From positions 806,001-870,000 of the forward strand of contig JAMWFC010000053.1 in the NCBI GenBank assembly GCA_027475525.1: DNA of 64,000 nucleotides. The letters run 5' to 3'. This document shows positions 12,345-23,067 of this stretch, in pieces (position 1 is the first letter of the stretch; each line of letters opens with the position of its first letter). Origin of the DNA: Macrolepiota albuminosa (taxonomy: Eukaryota; Basidiomycota; Agaricomycetes; Agaricales; Agaricaceae). The translations under genes and the position numbers were made by a program. The notes beneath the pieces are model-generated. The model was given only the letters and a program-made list of their open reading frames with translations. It ran no database searches and was not told the origin of the DNA.

Positions 12345-13118
12345 CGTTCCGAACCTTCAATGTAATTCATAAGAGTCTGAAATACAGTGATTGGATTGAT
12401 ACACACCTGTTGTCTTTCTCTTTTTCTTCCTGAGCTCTCGTGGCAGCCAATCCTCATCATTTGGATCATCTCCCAGCTCACAAGCTGTCTGTATCAGCTT
12501 CTCGGTGAGATTCTCATTATCCCAGTCTTGATCATCTTCCAGTTCCTCCATCTCGGTATCCGAACCAAGATCTTCCATAGTCTCTTCATCCAAAACGAAC
12601 CTCTTGGACTCCCAAATCAACTCATCATTGCTATCATTACCACCACTATCCTCTGGACTAGGTGCGCAAGATCGTGCACAAGATCGGTCACTATCTGGAC
12701 TTGGGCAAGGTTGGTCTCCATATCCATCAGTGGGCAGGCTGACAGCGCGGGAGCTGGTCCCAGGTCTTTGATTTCGAAGCCCTGATATGTTGCGTTTCTG
12801 TTTTGGTGGTCGGCCAGGCTTCATTGATGAAAGTGAGGTCTAACTTTGTCGAATTTTTGTGAGGCAAACCACTCTGAAATTTCCTAATGTTTTTACGGAT
12901 TCATGATCAGATGATCAAAAGCTTTCGATTCCGCACTTTTGCAGATTTTTCCCGATTTTTTTGCGGGGACCGCCAAATTTTGAGGGTTGAAAATTTCACA
13001 ACTACGATTCTCAGAAATCGGCTCGTGCAAATCAACTCTTTAGACCTCAAATAGTATGTTTCTATGATAAAACACAGAATTCAATGAGAACTGAGCCTTC
13101 CAAAATAGGTTGTTTATT

Positions 13119-13145
13119 ATTGTCGTGTTTGGCTGTCCGCAACTG
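13119..13145 (-). repeat. Right terminal inverted repeat of the DNA transposon
   Basis: Mirror of 9745-9771, followed directly by TA at 13146-13147. Confidence 0.93.
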
Positions 13146-13436
13146 TAAGGATAAGAAATAGGTTCGATTATCAAGTGGCAGAGGATGCCGAGGCCGAGTC
13201 GCGAGGATAGCCTTGGCGAGAGGTAAAATTAGCGATCGTCACGGCATCGTCCGGCGCAGCCTGGACTCGCTGGTAACTTGGCTGATGATAAGTAATCGAT
13301 AATATTCAAGGGCGCCCTTTGGCCACAAAGCCCGCTACGTTAATAAGTAATGTATTATAATATGTATATTACACTGGATCCAAAGTCGTCAGTTCTTCCC
13401 AACTTGGTACGTTAATAATGTATTATAATAGGGGAA

Positions 13437-13526
13437 CAGGAACGGCACTGTGGGAGAGCGGGAACGGCGCTGTGGGAGAGCAGGGACGGTGCTGTGGGAG
13501 AGCATGAACGGCGCTATGGGAGAGCG
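13437..13526. repeat. Minisatellite, 22-bp unit, four copies
   Basis: The unit is like GGAACGGCGCTGTGGGAGAGC; the landmark ACGG recurs at steps of 22 from 13441. It lies about 190 bp upstream of the Crinkler NTPase start and could affect its promoter. Confidence 0.8.
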
Positions 13527-13715
13527 GGGATGGGCCAATGTCAGAGAGAGCGAGGGATGGTTCTGTTGACGAGAGTGGATGATTTTACCGGACCGGTGTC
13601 TCAGCGAGGCAACCTTGCTGCACGTCACATGATCCGTTCCGTCGTTTGTTTCGGACTTACAAACTCCTGGAGGGGTTCTAAATGTCGCATCCACCCCTGT
13701 CTCTCACACTCGCTC

Positions 13716-16700
13716 ATGTCTCAGTCAACTGCTCCTCAGAAGCGTTCTCTGTCGCCTGGGACCCAGGATTCTGCTCCATCCGTAGAGAAGAAACAGAGAT
13801 TGGCCGATGAAGTTCATGTTCAGAGTGACCGAGACATGAATTCAGCAGACAAAAAACGATCCATCACCCACATAATCCATAAGCTTTGGTTTACAGTCAC
13901 AGAGGCGGAACTGTCATCTGAACACTCGCAGTCTCTCTCTGTGTTCCAAAAATTGCAAGAGGCAAAGTATCTTGAGCAGACCGAGTTACGAGATATAATC
14001 GATCGATGTATTGCAAGCGGGACGTGGAAAGAATTACGAGAACATGGTCCGTCCATTCTGTAATATCAGTATTGATCTTGCAGCCTCAGATCTTCCTAGG
14101 CTTGAAATTTTTAGAGAGTGTGAAAGAAGACCCTGTGAAAGAAGGCCCTTCGTCTGTAACAGATGTCGAAGGTCCTCCGTCTGTAACAGGTAGCGAAGGT
14201 ACGTATCTTAACCAAGGTAACAAATCTAGTCTGAGATCGTCCAAGCAACGGAACGTTCTTGGGGCGTTGAATATAGAGGCTTAGCATATAAGGCCTTGGA
14301 AGAAATTATCATATTCTATGCACAGCTCGATGATCACGAGCGCGATAGCTTCTATGCACAAGCCATCCCTATTGTCCAGTCGTCGGGAACCGGAAAATCT
14401 CGCATGATTGATGAACTGGCCAAAAAATTGGTTGTGATTCCTCTCAATCTCCGACCTTCTCCCCATACAGGCAAGAGTCGTATCTTTTCTTCTTGATCTA
14501 TGTTGTTCACCATGGTTGTCGGTTTCTAGGGTTTCCCCCATGTGACGAAGAAGTTAAATCTTACTTTGATATAAAAGGCACGTACAAGGTGATGATGTCG
14601 AGATGTCTTTCGTTCTTGTCAGCAGTCTTCACATGCACCAAAGAAATTCTCGAAAACATCGACAATGAAATACGCAAAATTCCCGAGCACGATTCCTCAC
14701 ACCTGAACAGTTTGGCAGCAGCAAAGTTTAGATTTCTCATGACCGCTGGTTCATCCTATGAATCGCAAGGCAGTTACCGCGTCGAGTTCTATAACAAAAT
14801 CTTGGATATGGCCCAAAGTCAACAAATTGGGATCGATTCTTCTGCAAGTACTCTGCTTGTCACATCCGTCGCTATCTGCTCACTGAATGATGCAGAAACA
14901 TCTTCTTAAGACCAAAGCTGAAGAGTTGACCTCCTGCGTTGAAGATATGGGATATAAAGCTGTTGTCTTTGCATGTGACGAAGTTCATGGGCTGTTCGAA
15001 CCGCTAACAGATGTGCCCAAAGAAAACGTCTTCCATTGCCTTCGAAGGGCGTTAAATAGCATCAATCGAGTGAAAGGTCTGGTTTCGGTGTTTCTTTCTA
15101 CGGCCGGCGAGATGCGTAAATATGCCCCGCCTCCATACATGGATCCTTCTCGACGCCTCAGTGAACAGGACTTCAAACTCATCCCTCCTTTTACAGACAT
15201 CGGTTTCGACCAACTAGTAGTCGGAAAAGTGAAGAAGGACTTGCATTATCTTCGAGATATGGTTTCTATTGAATGGATGTCCCAGTTTGGCCGGCCACTG
15301 TATGTCAAGAGTCATCCCCTCTTTTGACAATTTTTACGTGATGCACAGGTTTGGAACACGCTATAATGAAGGAGGGGGGAGCGAAAGAAATAGCATGGTG
15401 CGATTTGCCGCCCTGAAGCTTCTGGGTGGCGTCGAAGTTTATAACATGACTCCAACCTCTCTAAGCGAATCACAACGGATCGGTAGGTTCCTCCCCGTCA
15501 TTTCTATGTTTTGAGAGGATTTTTACCTTGCTTTTAAAGCAATCTTGTCCGCCCGGATTTCCTTGTGCTTTACTCGCACGACGTTAACATCACGAACGCT
15601 GGAAGTCGATCAGGTAGAGCATCACATGCGCCTTTGCCTTGCGATAAAGCATGGCAACGAAACGGCCATCACCATCGCAGCCTCGGAACCTCTTTTGGCG
15701 GAGGGTGCCCGTTACATCGTCCGAGAGCTCAAACTTAATCAAGCCGGTCTTCTTAAAGAAGTGCTGTCAGGTCCCAGTCTTGACAAGGGCGATCGCGGTG
15801 AGATGGTAGCTCTCCTGCTGTTCATACTGGCACGTGATGCAGTCGTCGGGGACGGCCTAAACATGAAGTTAACCAGATTTCTGAACGCTTTGCTGCGGTC
15901 GGACGGTCCAAGCACTGAAGTCACTGAAGACCAAGCAGAACGCTACGTCACTGCAGCTCACGTTTCGAATATTCTTGAAGGGCACCCGATGTTTCTGCAT
16001 AGATCCGACAATGACGTCTCGCTTGAACGTTGCTTTGAGCATTCTGAAGTGCATTTCAACCACTTCATCAGGATCGAGCACGCCTCTGCCATGAATCGCA
16101 GCACTCTCTACGGACTCATTGCACGTGGTGCTGCAATACTATGCCGTGAAAACCAACCTGGAGTGGATGTGGTCATCCCGTTCGTCTTCGATGCTCGGAA
16201 ACCCGTTGGCCCAGACAACGTGTCTGTGATCCTTTGCCAAGTTCGAAACGCCTTCGAGTACACCACAAAAGTCGTAGGAAACCTGTTTGATCCGAATATG
16301 GACCCGTTTAAACTAGGGGTTTTCAACCCTCCGGACAAACAGCCTCCTATTCCTTTCATAAGGATGGTTATGGCTCTGGGTTCTCCCAAATCAGGTATCT
16401 CTATATTGAGTCCACAACGGCGCAACCCTCTTCGAGACAGCAAGCCGACCGACAAATACACTGCGTACGATATATGGTGTGCCGGAGCATGTTCTTCGAC
16501 TTTCAGAGTGATCGACCCGAATCATAACAACACTTACCAGGACTTGCTGCTTTCAGACAAACCCGCAGTTTATTCTTCTGAACATGGATCTGTGGGATCT
16601 GTGAGAATACAGGAGGCAGTTCGAAAGATCAGGAAATCGGAGAATCCGGGAGTTAGGGGAGATGACCCAGAACATTTACGATATCTAGACGTGAGTCTTG

Positions 16701-16729
16701 AGCCTCACCGTCCTTGTGGTCGAGGCTGA
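13716..16729 (+). CDS. Crinkler (CR)-type P-loop NTPase with a restriction-nuclease-like C-terminal domain
   Basis: In the CR (Crinkler-RHS-type) family, NTPase proteins couple an ATPase switch to a nuclease-like effector domain; their role in fungi is little known. The start at 13716 (MSQSTAPQKRSLSPG) is Ser-rich with a KR-type basic patch. A later exon holds the Walker A motif SSGTGKSRM at about 14,380-14,405; Walker B is VVFACDEVHG near 14,970, with a sensor-like VSVFLSTAGEM near 15,090. The C-terminal exon (15545 on) contains VSVILCQVRNA near 16,230, matching the hydrophobic-QxK/R core of the PD-(D/E)XK fold. About seven introns fit; one at 14471-14529 appears to be GC-AG. No ubiquitin-like header was recognised here, unlike the next gene. 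The stop at 16729 assumes read-through of a possible last intron starting GTGAGT near 16,692; splicing it would end the protein at 16908. No lesion was seen. Confidence 0.68.
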
Positions 16730-17384
16730 AACTTTGAGTTTCTCAAGGAATTTTGTAACTGACATGTTAGACCTGTGACTCATGCATTTCGTACCCCACT
16801 GTATTAACACAATATGCATGTATGAATAGTATCACCGCTGTCCGTAACCATACTCAATCGTTTCAATTTTTGTTTCATCTGCGACAAGGTTTGATGCCTA
16901 TCACTTGACTTTTATTTACAACATACACACTTACTGACCGACCATGGCCTATCGCGCAGACCCCCTGAATGAAAAGATCGCAACGAGTGACAATCAAACT
17001 CGTGACATGGACTCAAAAAGGCCTGTGGGAGCCTCTGTGGCTGTTCAGTCAAACTCACAATGGCGCCTCCCGTCGAAGTCTATTGTCGCCTCTTCACATT
17101 TCGCTACCAAGTTCTGACCCAAGCTTTCGCTCTCACATGTCAGACAATAAATCATCTGCGGGAAGAGGTTGTAAATATCAAACAGGATTGTGGCAATATC
17201 GATGCCAGTGAGCTCAAGGTATGGCGATGCCCTAAATTCCCTATTATCGACGGCAACGACGACATCGTCAAGGAGCAAGTCATTGCTCACAAGTCCAGCC
17301 TCAAACTCCTCGTCCCGGCCGAAGAACTCGCAAGTCTCACATTCTTAGACAAGGAGGTCCTCGTGGTCCAGCTGCCTCCTACTT

Positions 17385-17435
17385 GTATGCCGTCATCTTC
17401 TACCCTTCATTGCAATATCTAACCTCATCTTGCAG
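17385..17435 (+). repeat. Intron 1 of the Crinkler kinase gene, near-identical to intron 2
   Basis: A 51-bp GTATGC...CAG intron with a CTAAC branch site. It differs from 17735-17785 at only two positions, although flanking exons are clearly diverged. Confidence 0.85.
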
Positions 17436-17734
17436 TCCTGTGTATCGCCTTCGATGCACAGAAGAGCAAGATCGAAATGCTGTTCAAGGCCTTCGCCAAC
17501 AATAAAGTTGGGGATCTTGTCGAGATGGTCTCAGCCGAGAATTTGGACATCGATCCCATGCATCTCGTCGTATGGCGATGCTTAAAATCCCCAATCTATA
17601 TCGACCATACCATTGTTGAGAAGGTCAAGGGCGCCATCACTGACGGCCTTGAGGTGAAACTCAAACACCATGACACCCTCAGAGATATCACCCCAAACCT
17701 TGAACATGAATCGTCGTGCAGCTCCCTATCTCAT

Positions 17735-17785
17735 GTATGCCATCATCTTCTACCCTTCATTGCAATATCTAACCTCATCTCGCAG
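17735..17785 (+). repeat. Intron 2 of the Crinkler kinase gene, near-identical to intron 1
   Basis: Same length, donor, branch site and acceptor as 17385-17435; 49 of 51 bases agree. Confidence 0.85.
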
Positions 17786-19254
17786 TAAGCTGCCTTGTCT
17801 TTAGTCGTGATAATGATAATGAGTTCATTGGACGCCCGTACAGGGTGTTTCTTAAGTTGGGGGATAACCTCTCGAATTTGATGGGGAAGGCCAAGGAAGG
17901 GGGAGAGGATGCCTTGAAAGACATTCGCCCGAATGATCTGCAACTATGGAAACTATACAAACCACGATTTTTTTCCGAGATATGCCTGGAAAGCTTAAGA
18001 AAGCTTCGTTTTCTCAACTCGGAAACCGAAGTCACAAGCGAGAACATGAATGAGAGTGCTGTGCGGCTAGACTCAGTGACCCAAGTTGGTGGAATATATG
18101 AGGACTGGACAGACGATGCAGTCCACGTTTTGGTAGAAGTTGTCTGTGCGTCAAGGACTCTTGCCTTCTATACATTTCTCTAATGTTCTGCATTTTAGGA
18201 ACTCCTGTGGCCAAACAAAAGTACGATCAGATGCATGAAATCGAAATCAACCAGCGAGAAAACAACTGGCTAAGCACATATCCCCCCTCTCAAAACGCTA
18301 AATTCACTCGATACGATAAAAAACAACGTACGTCTGATGCAATCTTGGATGATCACCCAGAAGCCAACAACGTCCCACCCATTTACCTTCTATACGACGG
18401 TTTTGGGATCTTCCATGATATTTATGCACAAGACACCTTTGAACCAGAGGAACTCAAGATTCCCGAGATGATCCAGGCCGTCGATACCTTCGCATATGAG
18501 ATGAACGGACTTTTTGGACGCGAGGAAAAAAGGAGGGATACAGCATTGCCACTGCTTAATAAAATTTTTGCTGCACGCAAAGATCCTATTCCGGACAGCG
18601 GCCTACATGCGTCACACATTGGTTCAGCAATAACAGATGGTCACTGCAATGATTCTACTGGCATGATGTCGATGATCGTCGAGTTCAAGAATTCGCTTTC
18701 TAGCATTACCTCACTGCCAGAAACAGAGATTGTTTCGTATTTTGCTCACTCGCAGCACCTTTTAATCGATGCTGCAAAAGGTTCGGAGAAGAATCGATAT
18801 GATTTTGTTGGACGGAGAATTCCATGCATTGGAATAGTTGTGATAGGTGAGTCCTGGTCGTTATCCTTGCATGCTTAGGTACTGATTCTCGATATACAGG
18901 ATGGCAAGTCACGTTCTATGCACTGCTCATGTTGGGTGGCAAATTTCGGTCTGTTCCCCTCACGCCAGCGCTCTCCTGTCTTGAGGCAGCAACATACGGG
19001 CACGACCGCAAACTTCTACATAGGGCTTTCATGGCTGCGTCCGTCCTGCAGGCTAAAATTTATACCGATTCCAAATCATCACCGCCAAAGTTTTCTGACT
19101 TTTTACCGCCATACCTCCCCGCCATTTCGAAGCTTGGATCACTCGGAATAAAAAATCTACAGCCATGGTCCATGCAGCAACCATATCGACACCTCTACAC
19201 CGCTGAGGACGACTCAGGAAAGAAGATCCTTGTCAAGTTCACCCAGAAATACTC

Positions 19255-19408
19255 GGAAGATTTACATCGTTTTTGTCATGAAAAAGGTCACGCACCAGCT
19301 TTGCTAGCCTGTCAAGTTCTCCCCGGTGGTTGGAAGATTTACATCGTTTTTGTCATGAAAAAGGTCACGCACCAGCTTTGCTAGCCTGTCAAGTTCTCCC
19401 CGGTGGTT
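19255..19408. repeat. Perfect 77-bp tandem duplication (no. 9)
   Basis: Bases 19255-19331 equal 19332-19408. It lies in kinase coding sequence just before the Ty3 insertion and adds a false frameshift. Confidence 0.97.
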
Positions 19409-19411
19409 CGT

Positions 19412-19636
19412 TGTAACGAAGTTACAGTGTTGTGAGCTTAATGTTCACACAGTACAGAATCAGACCAGACTGGTCTATTGACTATGTAGGTGTAATACAA
19501 AAATAAGCTGCTTAGTAAGCAGCACAGGTACGGTATTTATAGTAATGTAAATAATAATATTATATAATAATAATAATATAATATTCTACAGTAAGTAAAG
19601 CTATGTGGCCAACACCACATAGCGGACTACGCTACA
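19412..19636 (-). repeat. 3' LTR of element A
   Basis: A 225-bp direct repeat of 30658-30882 with a few differences in an AT-rich run and at the CAACACC/CAATGCC site. It contains a TA-rich stretch that could hold the promoter. Confidence 0.95.
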
Positions 19637-19681
19637 CACCCCCCAATCAGACCGAGCTACGGTCTCGAGATAAGACGACGG

Positions 19682-22600
19682 TCAGGCCGTCGGTAAGTCA
19701 GGAACGGGGGCGATGGGAGAATCCCCAGGCTCCCGGAATGGGTCGGCGGTCGCGTCGTCCATGTCGTAGTCGAGGAGTTCATCCTCGGGTGCGGGCTCAT
19801 AAGAAGTGCCCGATGGCCTGGCTACGGGCAGGGAATCGTCATAGTCCCGGAGGGGGGACAATGTGAGAGTGGGGTCAATAATCGACCCCGGGACAGGTGG
19901 TTGGGGTTCAGGAAGATCCCCAGTGTCGGACGGGTACTGGCGCGTCCAGATCTTGCGGGCATGAATGTCTTGCCCGATTAGGAGGTACATCCCCTTGGTG
20001 AGTGCGTCGTCGTAAGCACGACGACTGTCCTGCTGCTGGAGCATCAGGCATTGGCGATCGCCAATGGTGGCCTCGCGCCACCCATCCCACTGCGCAATGG
20101 ACTGGGGAGTCCCGTACTGGTCGAGGCGTTGTAGCCTCTCATCGTCGATAGCGGCCGCCTTGTTGTAGAGACGGCTGTCGCTGAAGAATAGGTGGGCCAG
20201 GTAGGTGACCCCGTAGGTGTATGCATGGTCAGCCCAGCTGACCGGAATCTGGTTGTGAAGAAGGACGCGCAAAGCGTCCGAAGTGGTGAACACGGAAGCT
20301 GACGCTTCCGGGATATCCACAGCCCGAGCCTCGAAGTTAGGGTCGTCGGTGTGGAGGGGCACAAAAACTTGCCCCGTAGCCGCCTCGTACTCAGCCACGG
20401 CCTCTTTGTAGAGACCTGGCCTTGCGAAGACATAGGCCAGGTACTTGTGTACTGTGGTCTTGGAGGGGCGGCTGGCGCTGAGAGCGCGTACAAGCACAAA
20501 CCCGAATAGGCTGCGCCCATGAATGCGCATGGCACGGTCCATGGCCAGACCGGTCCATACGTTGGACGTCCCAGGACGTCCGTAGAGAAGGGCATACGAG
20601 CCCAGGTAGTCCAAAGCAAAGGGTTGCTTTGGATCAGGGGGAGTAAGGCCAACGAAGGCAATTCTCCCTCCCTCTTTGCGGCGATAGAGCCGCGATGGTA
20701 CAATCATTCGCGGGATATTCTCCTGCTCCTCTGGGCTCGCAAAAGGTACCGAGATGGTCCTATAGGGGACCTCCTCAAGTAAGTGAGACATAGCTCTGTC
20801 TCGGGCAGTAGGGTGGCAGTTGAGTGAAACCTGCTTGAATTCGTTGAGCAAGAGATAGCCCAACTGATGCTGACAAATCGGCGTAAACTGGTTGTTTACC
20901 AGTGCATGAAGTCTGCGGACTTCTCGAGGACTGCGGGGAAACCCGCGAGGTGACACTTGGTACACCTTACTGTTGTGGGGTGTCGACGCGGCGTTGCCCT
21001 CTTTATCGGCCTCGAAGGACCTGGCTGCGCGGGCTTCTTGCCCGACAAAGATGGTGTTGGTCACTGGCGACCAATAGAACTGGGGTGCTAACCCCGCGCC
21101 ATAGAATGAGTTCTGGCGCTCAACAGTGTGATCACGGTAGATCACAACACCGAGCGCATCAGGAATGCGCCCAGTCTCGTCCTCGAAGAGGGCAGCTGAT
21201 CGTTTGGCGCTATCCTGCGCCCGGCGGTCCATCTTGGCCCGTCGATTGCTGTTGCGCCTTTCGCGCGCCATACGTTGTGCCGCCGTCTTGTGCGGCACCG
21301 GGGATTCCATACGAGCCTCTTCAGGCTCCTCATACCAGTCGTCATCGGAGGGCGGGGATGGCAGCCTCTCCTGTTCAGGCTTGTCAGGCCGTGGGTCCAT
21401 TGCCCACACATGCCGTGGGAATCGGGCTGGCGGGCCCTCTACCAGTATTGCGGGGAGGAAGGGGATGTTAGCCCCAGGGGCCCCTTTCGGGGCATCCTCA
21501 GGGAAGTGCACGTTGACATAGGCGTGCCCTTCCGGGTTCTTACCCCGACGATCTTTTCGGGGTAGTGAGGCCTTAGCCTCAGTGGGGCGTGTACTCACGC
21601 CCCTGGAACTCTGCTCCCCAGAGTGCGTGGTGGATACCACAGATAATGGTTGCGAAGACGCGACCTCAGATGCGCCACTGGCGAGGCGCTGGATGAGCTG
21701 GGGGGCGGCTGGAGCAGGGGCATCTTCATAGGGGAGGATGTCCCGTCCTAGTCCAGCCTCCCGGCCGGGAACGACAACGCTCGACTGAATCGAGCGGGAG
21801 GGCGCGTCCTCCACTCCTTGCCGACGCGCCCTTTTGCTGGAGTCGGTGTCCCGACTCGGGGGTGTAGTCTGCCGCTTACAAGCGGCCGATAGGGCAAGAA
21901 GATCAGTTTTGCGCTGAGCGCGCATATGATCCATGTCGTCCATCATCCGGCTGATGAGGACAACTGCCTCCGCGTCGTGGAGGCATGATGAGTCTGCAGG
22001 TACGTCGTACCCGTTGTCTCCCAGGCGTTGGAGAAGGGTAGCCAGGACTAAGTCCTGGTTGAGACTGGGCTCGACAGCCCGTGCTTTTCCTTTGTCACGT
22101 CGAGGACGCAACTCTTCTTCCGAGCTGGGCTCGGATTGGTGCGGCATCTCGAGCCGCTGTAACAAGGAGAGCTTGGCTAGGCTCTCCGTTGGCGCATCAG
22201 CCGATGAACTGATGCTTGGTTCTGTATTGAGAGTTTCTGAACTCTCAATGGCCGCGGAGGCCTGCATGAGGGATGCTTGGCATCCCTCAAGATTGCTGCC
22301 TTGTACTGTGGTAGACAGGGAAATATCCCTGCCCCCCTTGGCAGCTGCCTCATACGAGGCATCGTACTGGGGCATTGCGCCCCACGCCCCCATCCAAGCC
22401 GGGGGGTACGGCATCATTACGGGCACACCACCCATGTCAGGGTAGTGCGCTGGGGCGGTAAACTGGGGCAAATGGTGTGCGCCCATAGCCCCTCTCGCCA
22501 TAGCAGGGGCAAACTGCCCCCAGCCTGGCGCTGCTTGGGGGCTGACTAGCCCCCCGTAGGCCTGTTGCTGGAACTGGCCCTCTGCGTGATGTGGCGCATA

Positions 22601-22810
22601 AGCGCCTGTTACTGGTTGTTGGGGCTGATAGCCGCCCACTGGTGCGTTCTGGGGCATGATGTTGCCCTGCATGGGTTGGTGTGGTGGATAGCCACTGATC
22701 ACCGGCTGCTGCGGCGAGTACGCCGCTGGTTGTTGCTGCTGCTGTGGGAAGCCTACAGGCTGTTGCGATTGTCCCCACTGGGGCGCATTTTGGGTCAGTG
22801 GGGGAGCCAT
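19682..22810 (-). CDS. Accessory ORF of element A, 1042 codons, function unknown
   Basis: Not recognised. A single uninterrupted frame in the same strand as gag-pol, between integrase and the 3' LTR, where env or accessory genes sit in other LTR elements. Start: ATG 22810 (MAPPLTQNAPQWGQS). Roughly residues 1-150 are low-complexity, rich in Gln, Pro, Gly and Tyr; residues 150-500 are acidic and Ser-rich with a basic patch (SSKRARRQG); the last 500 residues look folded, with GRIPDALGVVIYRD and FYGAGLAPQFYWSP as good search seeds. No signal peptide, membrane anchor, zinc finger or catalytic motif was recognised, so an env-like role is not supported. It has stayed open while the gag-pol frame of the same copy has gained five stops. 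A 77-bp artefact and a 70-bp repeat separate it from integrase. Confidence 0.75.
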   Translation of the reverse strand: MAPPLTQNAPQWGQSQQPVGFPQQQQQPAAYSPQQPVISGYPPHQPMQGNIMPQNAPVGGYQPQQPVTGAYAPHHAEGQFQQQAYGGLVSPQAAPGWGQFAPAMARGAMGAHHLPQFTAPAHYPDMGGVPVMMPYPPAWMGAWGAMPQYDASYEAAAKGGRDISLSTTVQGSNLEGCQASLMQASAAIESSETLNTEPSISSSADAPTESLAKLSLLQRLEMPHQSEPSSEEELRPRRDKGKARAVEPSLNQDLVLATLLQRLGDNGYDVPADSSCLHDAEAVVLISRMMDDMDHMRAQRKTDLLALSAACKRQTTPPSRDTDSSKRARRQGVEDAPSRSIQSSVVVPGREAGLGRDILPYEDAPAPAAPQLIQRLASGASEVASSQPLSVVSTTHSGEQSSRGVSTRPTEAKASLPRKDRRGKNPEGHAYVNVHFPEDAPKGAPGANIPFLPAILVEGPPARFPRHVWAMDPRPDKPEQERLPSPPSDDDWYEEPEEARMESPVPHKTAAQRMARERRNSNRRAKMDRRAQDSAKRSAALFEDETGRIPDALGVVIYRDHTVERQNSFYGAGLAPQFYWSPVTNTIFVGQEARAARSFEADKEGNAASTPHNSKVYQVSPRGFPRSPREVRRLHALVNNQFTPICQHQLGYLLLNEFKQVSLNCHPTARDRAMSHLLEEVPYRTISVPFASPEEQENIPRMIVPSRLYRRKEGGRIAFVGLTPPDPKQPFALDYLGSYALLYGRPGTSNVWTGLAMDRAMRIHGRSLFGFVLVRALSASRPSKTTVHKYLAYVFARPGLYKEAVAEYEAATGQVFVPLHTDDPNFEARAVDIPEASASVFTTSDALRVLLHNQIPVSWADHAYTYGVTYLAHLFFSDSRLYNKAAAIDDERLQRLDQYGTPQSIAQWDGWREATIGDRQCLMLQQQDSRRAYDDALTKGMYLLIGQDIHARKIWTRQYPSDTGDLPEPQPPVPGSIIDPTLTLSPLRDYDDSLPVARPSGTSYEPAPEDELLDYDMDDATADPFREPGDSPIAPVPDLPTA

Positions 22811-22912
22811 CTGCCCCCCCCTTCAGCCGACGGTAAGACCGACGGCGCAAACTCAAATCGCTGCTGCTGCTGCTGCTGTTCACTTTGGTCCACGGGCATC
22901 TTGTCCATGGTT

Positions 22913-23067
22913 GGGGAAAGAAGGCGAAAAAGAAATTTCGCTTTTTAAGGCGTGTTTCAGCCACAGCTGCTGACCAACTCAGCCAAGCCGGGGAAAGAAG
23001 GCGAAAAAGAAATTTCGCTTTTTAAGGCGTGTTTCAGCCACAGCTGCTGACCAACTCAGCCAAGCCG
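22913..23067. repeat. Perfect 77-bp tandem duplication (no. 10)
   Basis: Bases 22913-22990 equal 22990-23067 at period 77, in the non-coding gap of element A. Confidence 0.96.

Larger units (their letters stand above)
9933..12824 (-). pseudogene. DDE transposase of the TA-flanked element (multi-exon, one nonsense codon)
   Basis: Cuts and pastes the surrounding element in the nucleus. It starts at ATG 12824 with MKPGRPPKQKRNISG (AT-hook-like), followed by an acidic region. A middle exon holds SKRTQERYRKAW and the LDGFF stretch. The helix-turn-helix-like part (SERTARRWLIKLGWRQ) lies near 11,430. The DDE triad is visible: FQDESCL (about 11,240), LFVFDQSSAHA (about 10,880) and FHCELNPIEM (about 10,335). 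The C-terminus, INRSWRFMSAYRKG, is typical of this fungal family. Introns with good signals lie at about 11,155-11,205 and, containing a 77-bp duplication, between IEM and YWGWVKYR near 10,175-10,320. Other 77-bp duplications at 10457, 10736 and 12190 break frames artificially. The real lesion is an in-frame TGA at 11748-11750 before HWHEGEG. Confidence 0.8.
9745..13145 (-). mobile_element. Tc1/mariner-like DNA transposon with 27-bp TIRs and TA target duplication
   Basis: The ends are inverted copies of CAGTTGCGGACAGCCAAACA, 27 bp long with one mismatch, each immediately flanked by TA (9743-9744 and 13146-13147), the target duplication expected of the Tc1/mariner superfamily. Inside, the minus strand encodes a DDE transposase with introns. 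A subterminal motif, GGACCGCCAAA, occurs near both ends (about 9885 and 12969). The apparent length of 3,401 bp includes four artefactual 77-bp duplications, so the true element is about 3,093 bp. One in-frame stop in the transposase suggests that this copy does not move by itself. Confidence 0.88.

Noticed and set aside
20519..22445. Plus-strand ORFs across the accessory ORF of element A (such as 21933-22445)
   Set aside because: They are shadows in GC-rich coding sequence of the minus-strand 1042-codon ORF and have no recognisable domain.
19682..22810. Envelope gene, making element A an endogenous errantivirus-like agent
   Set aside because: No signal peptide, transmembrane anchor, fusion segment or Cys pattern was seen.
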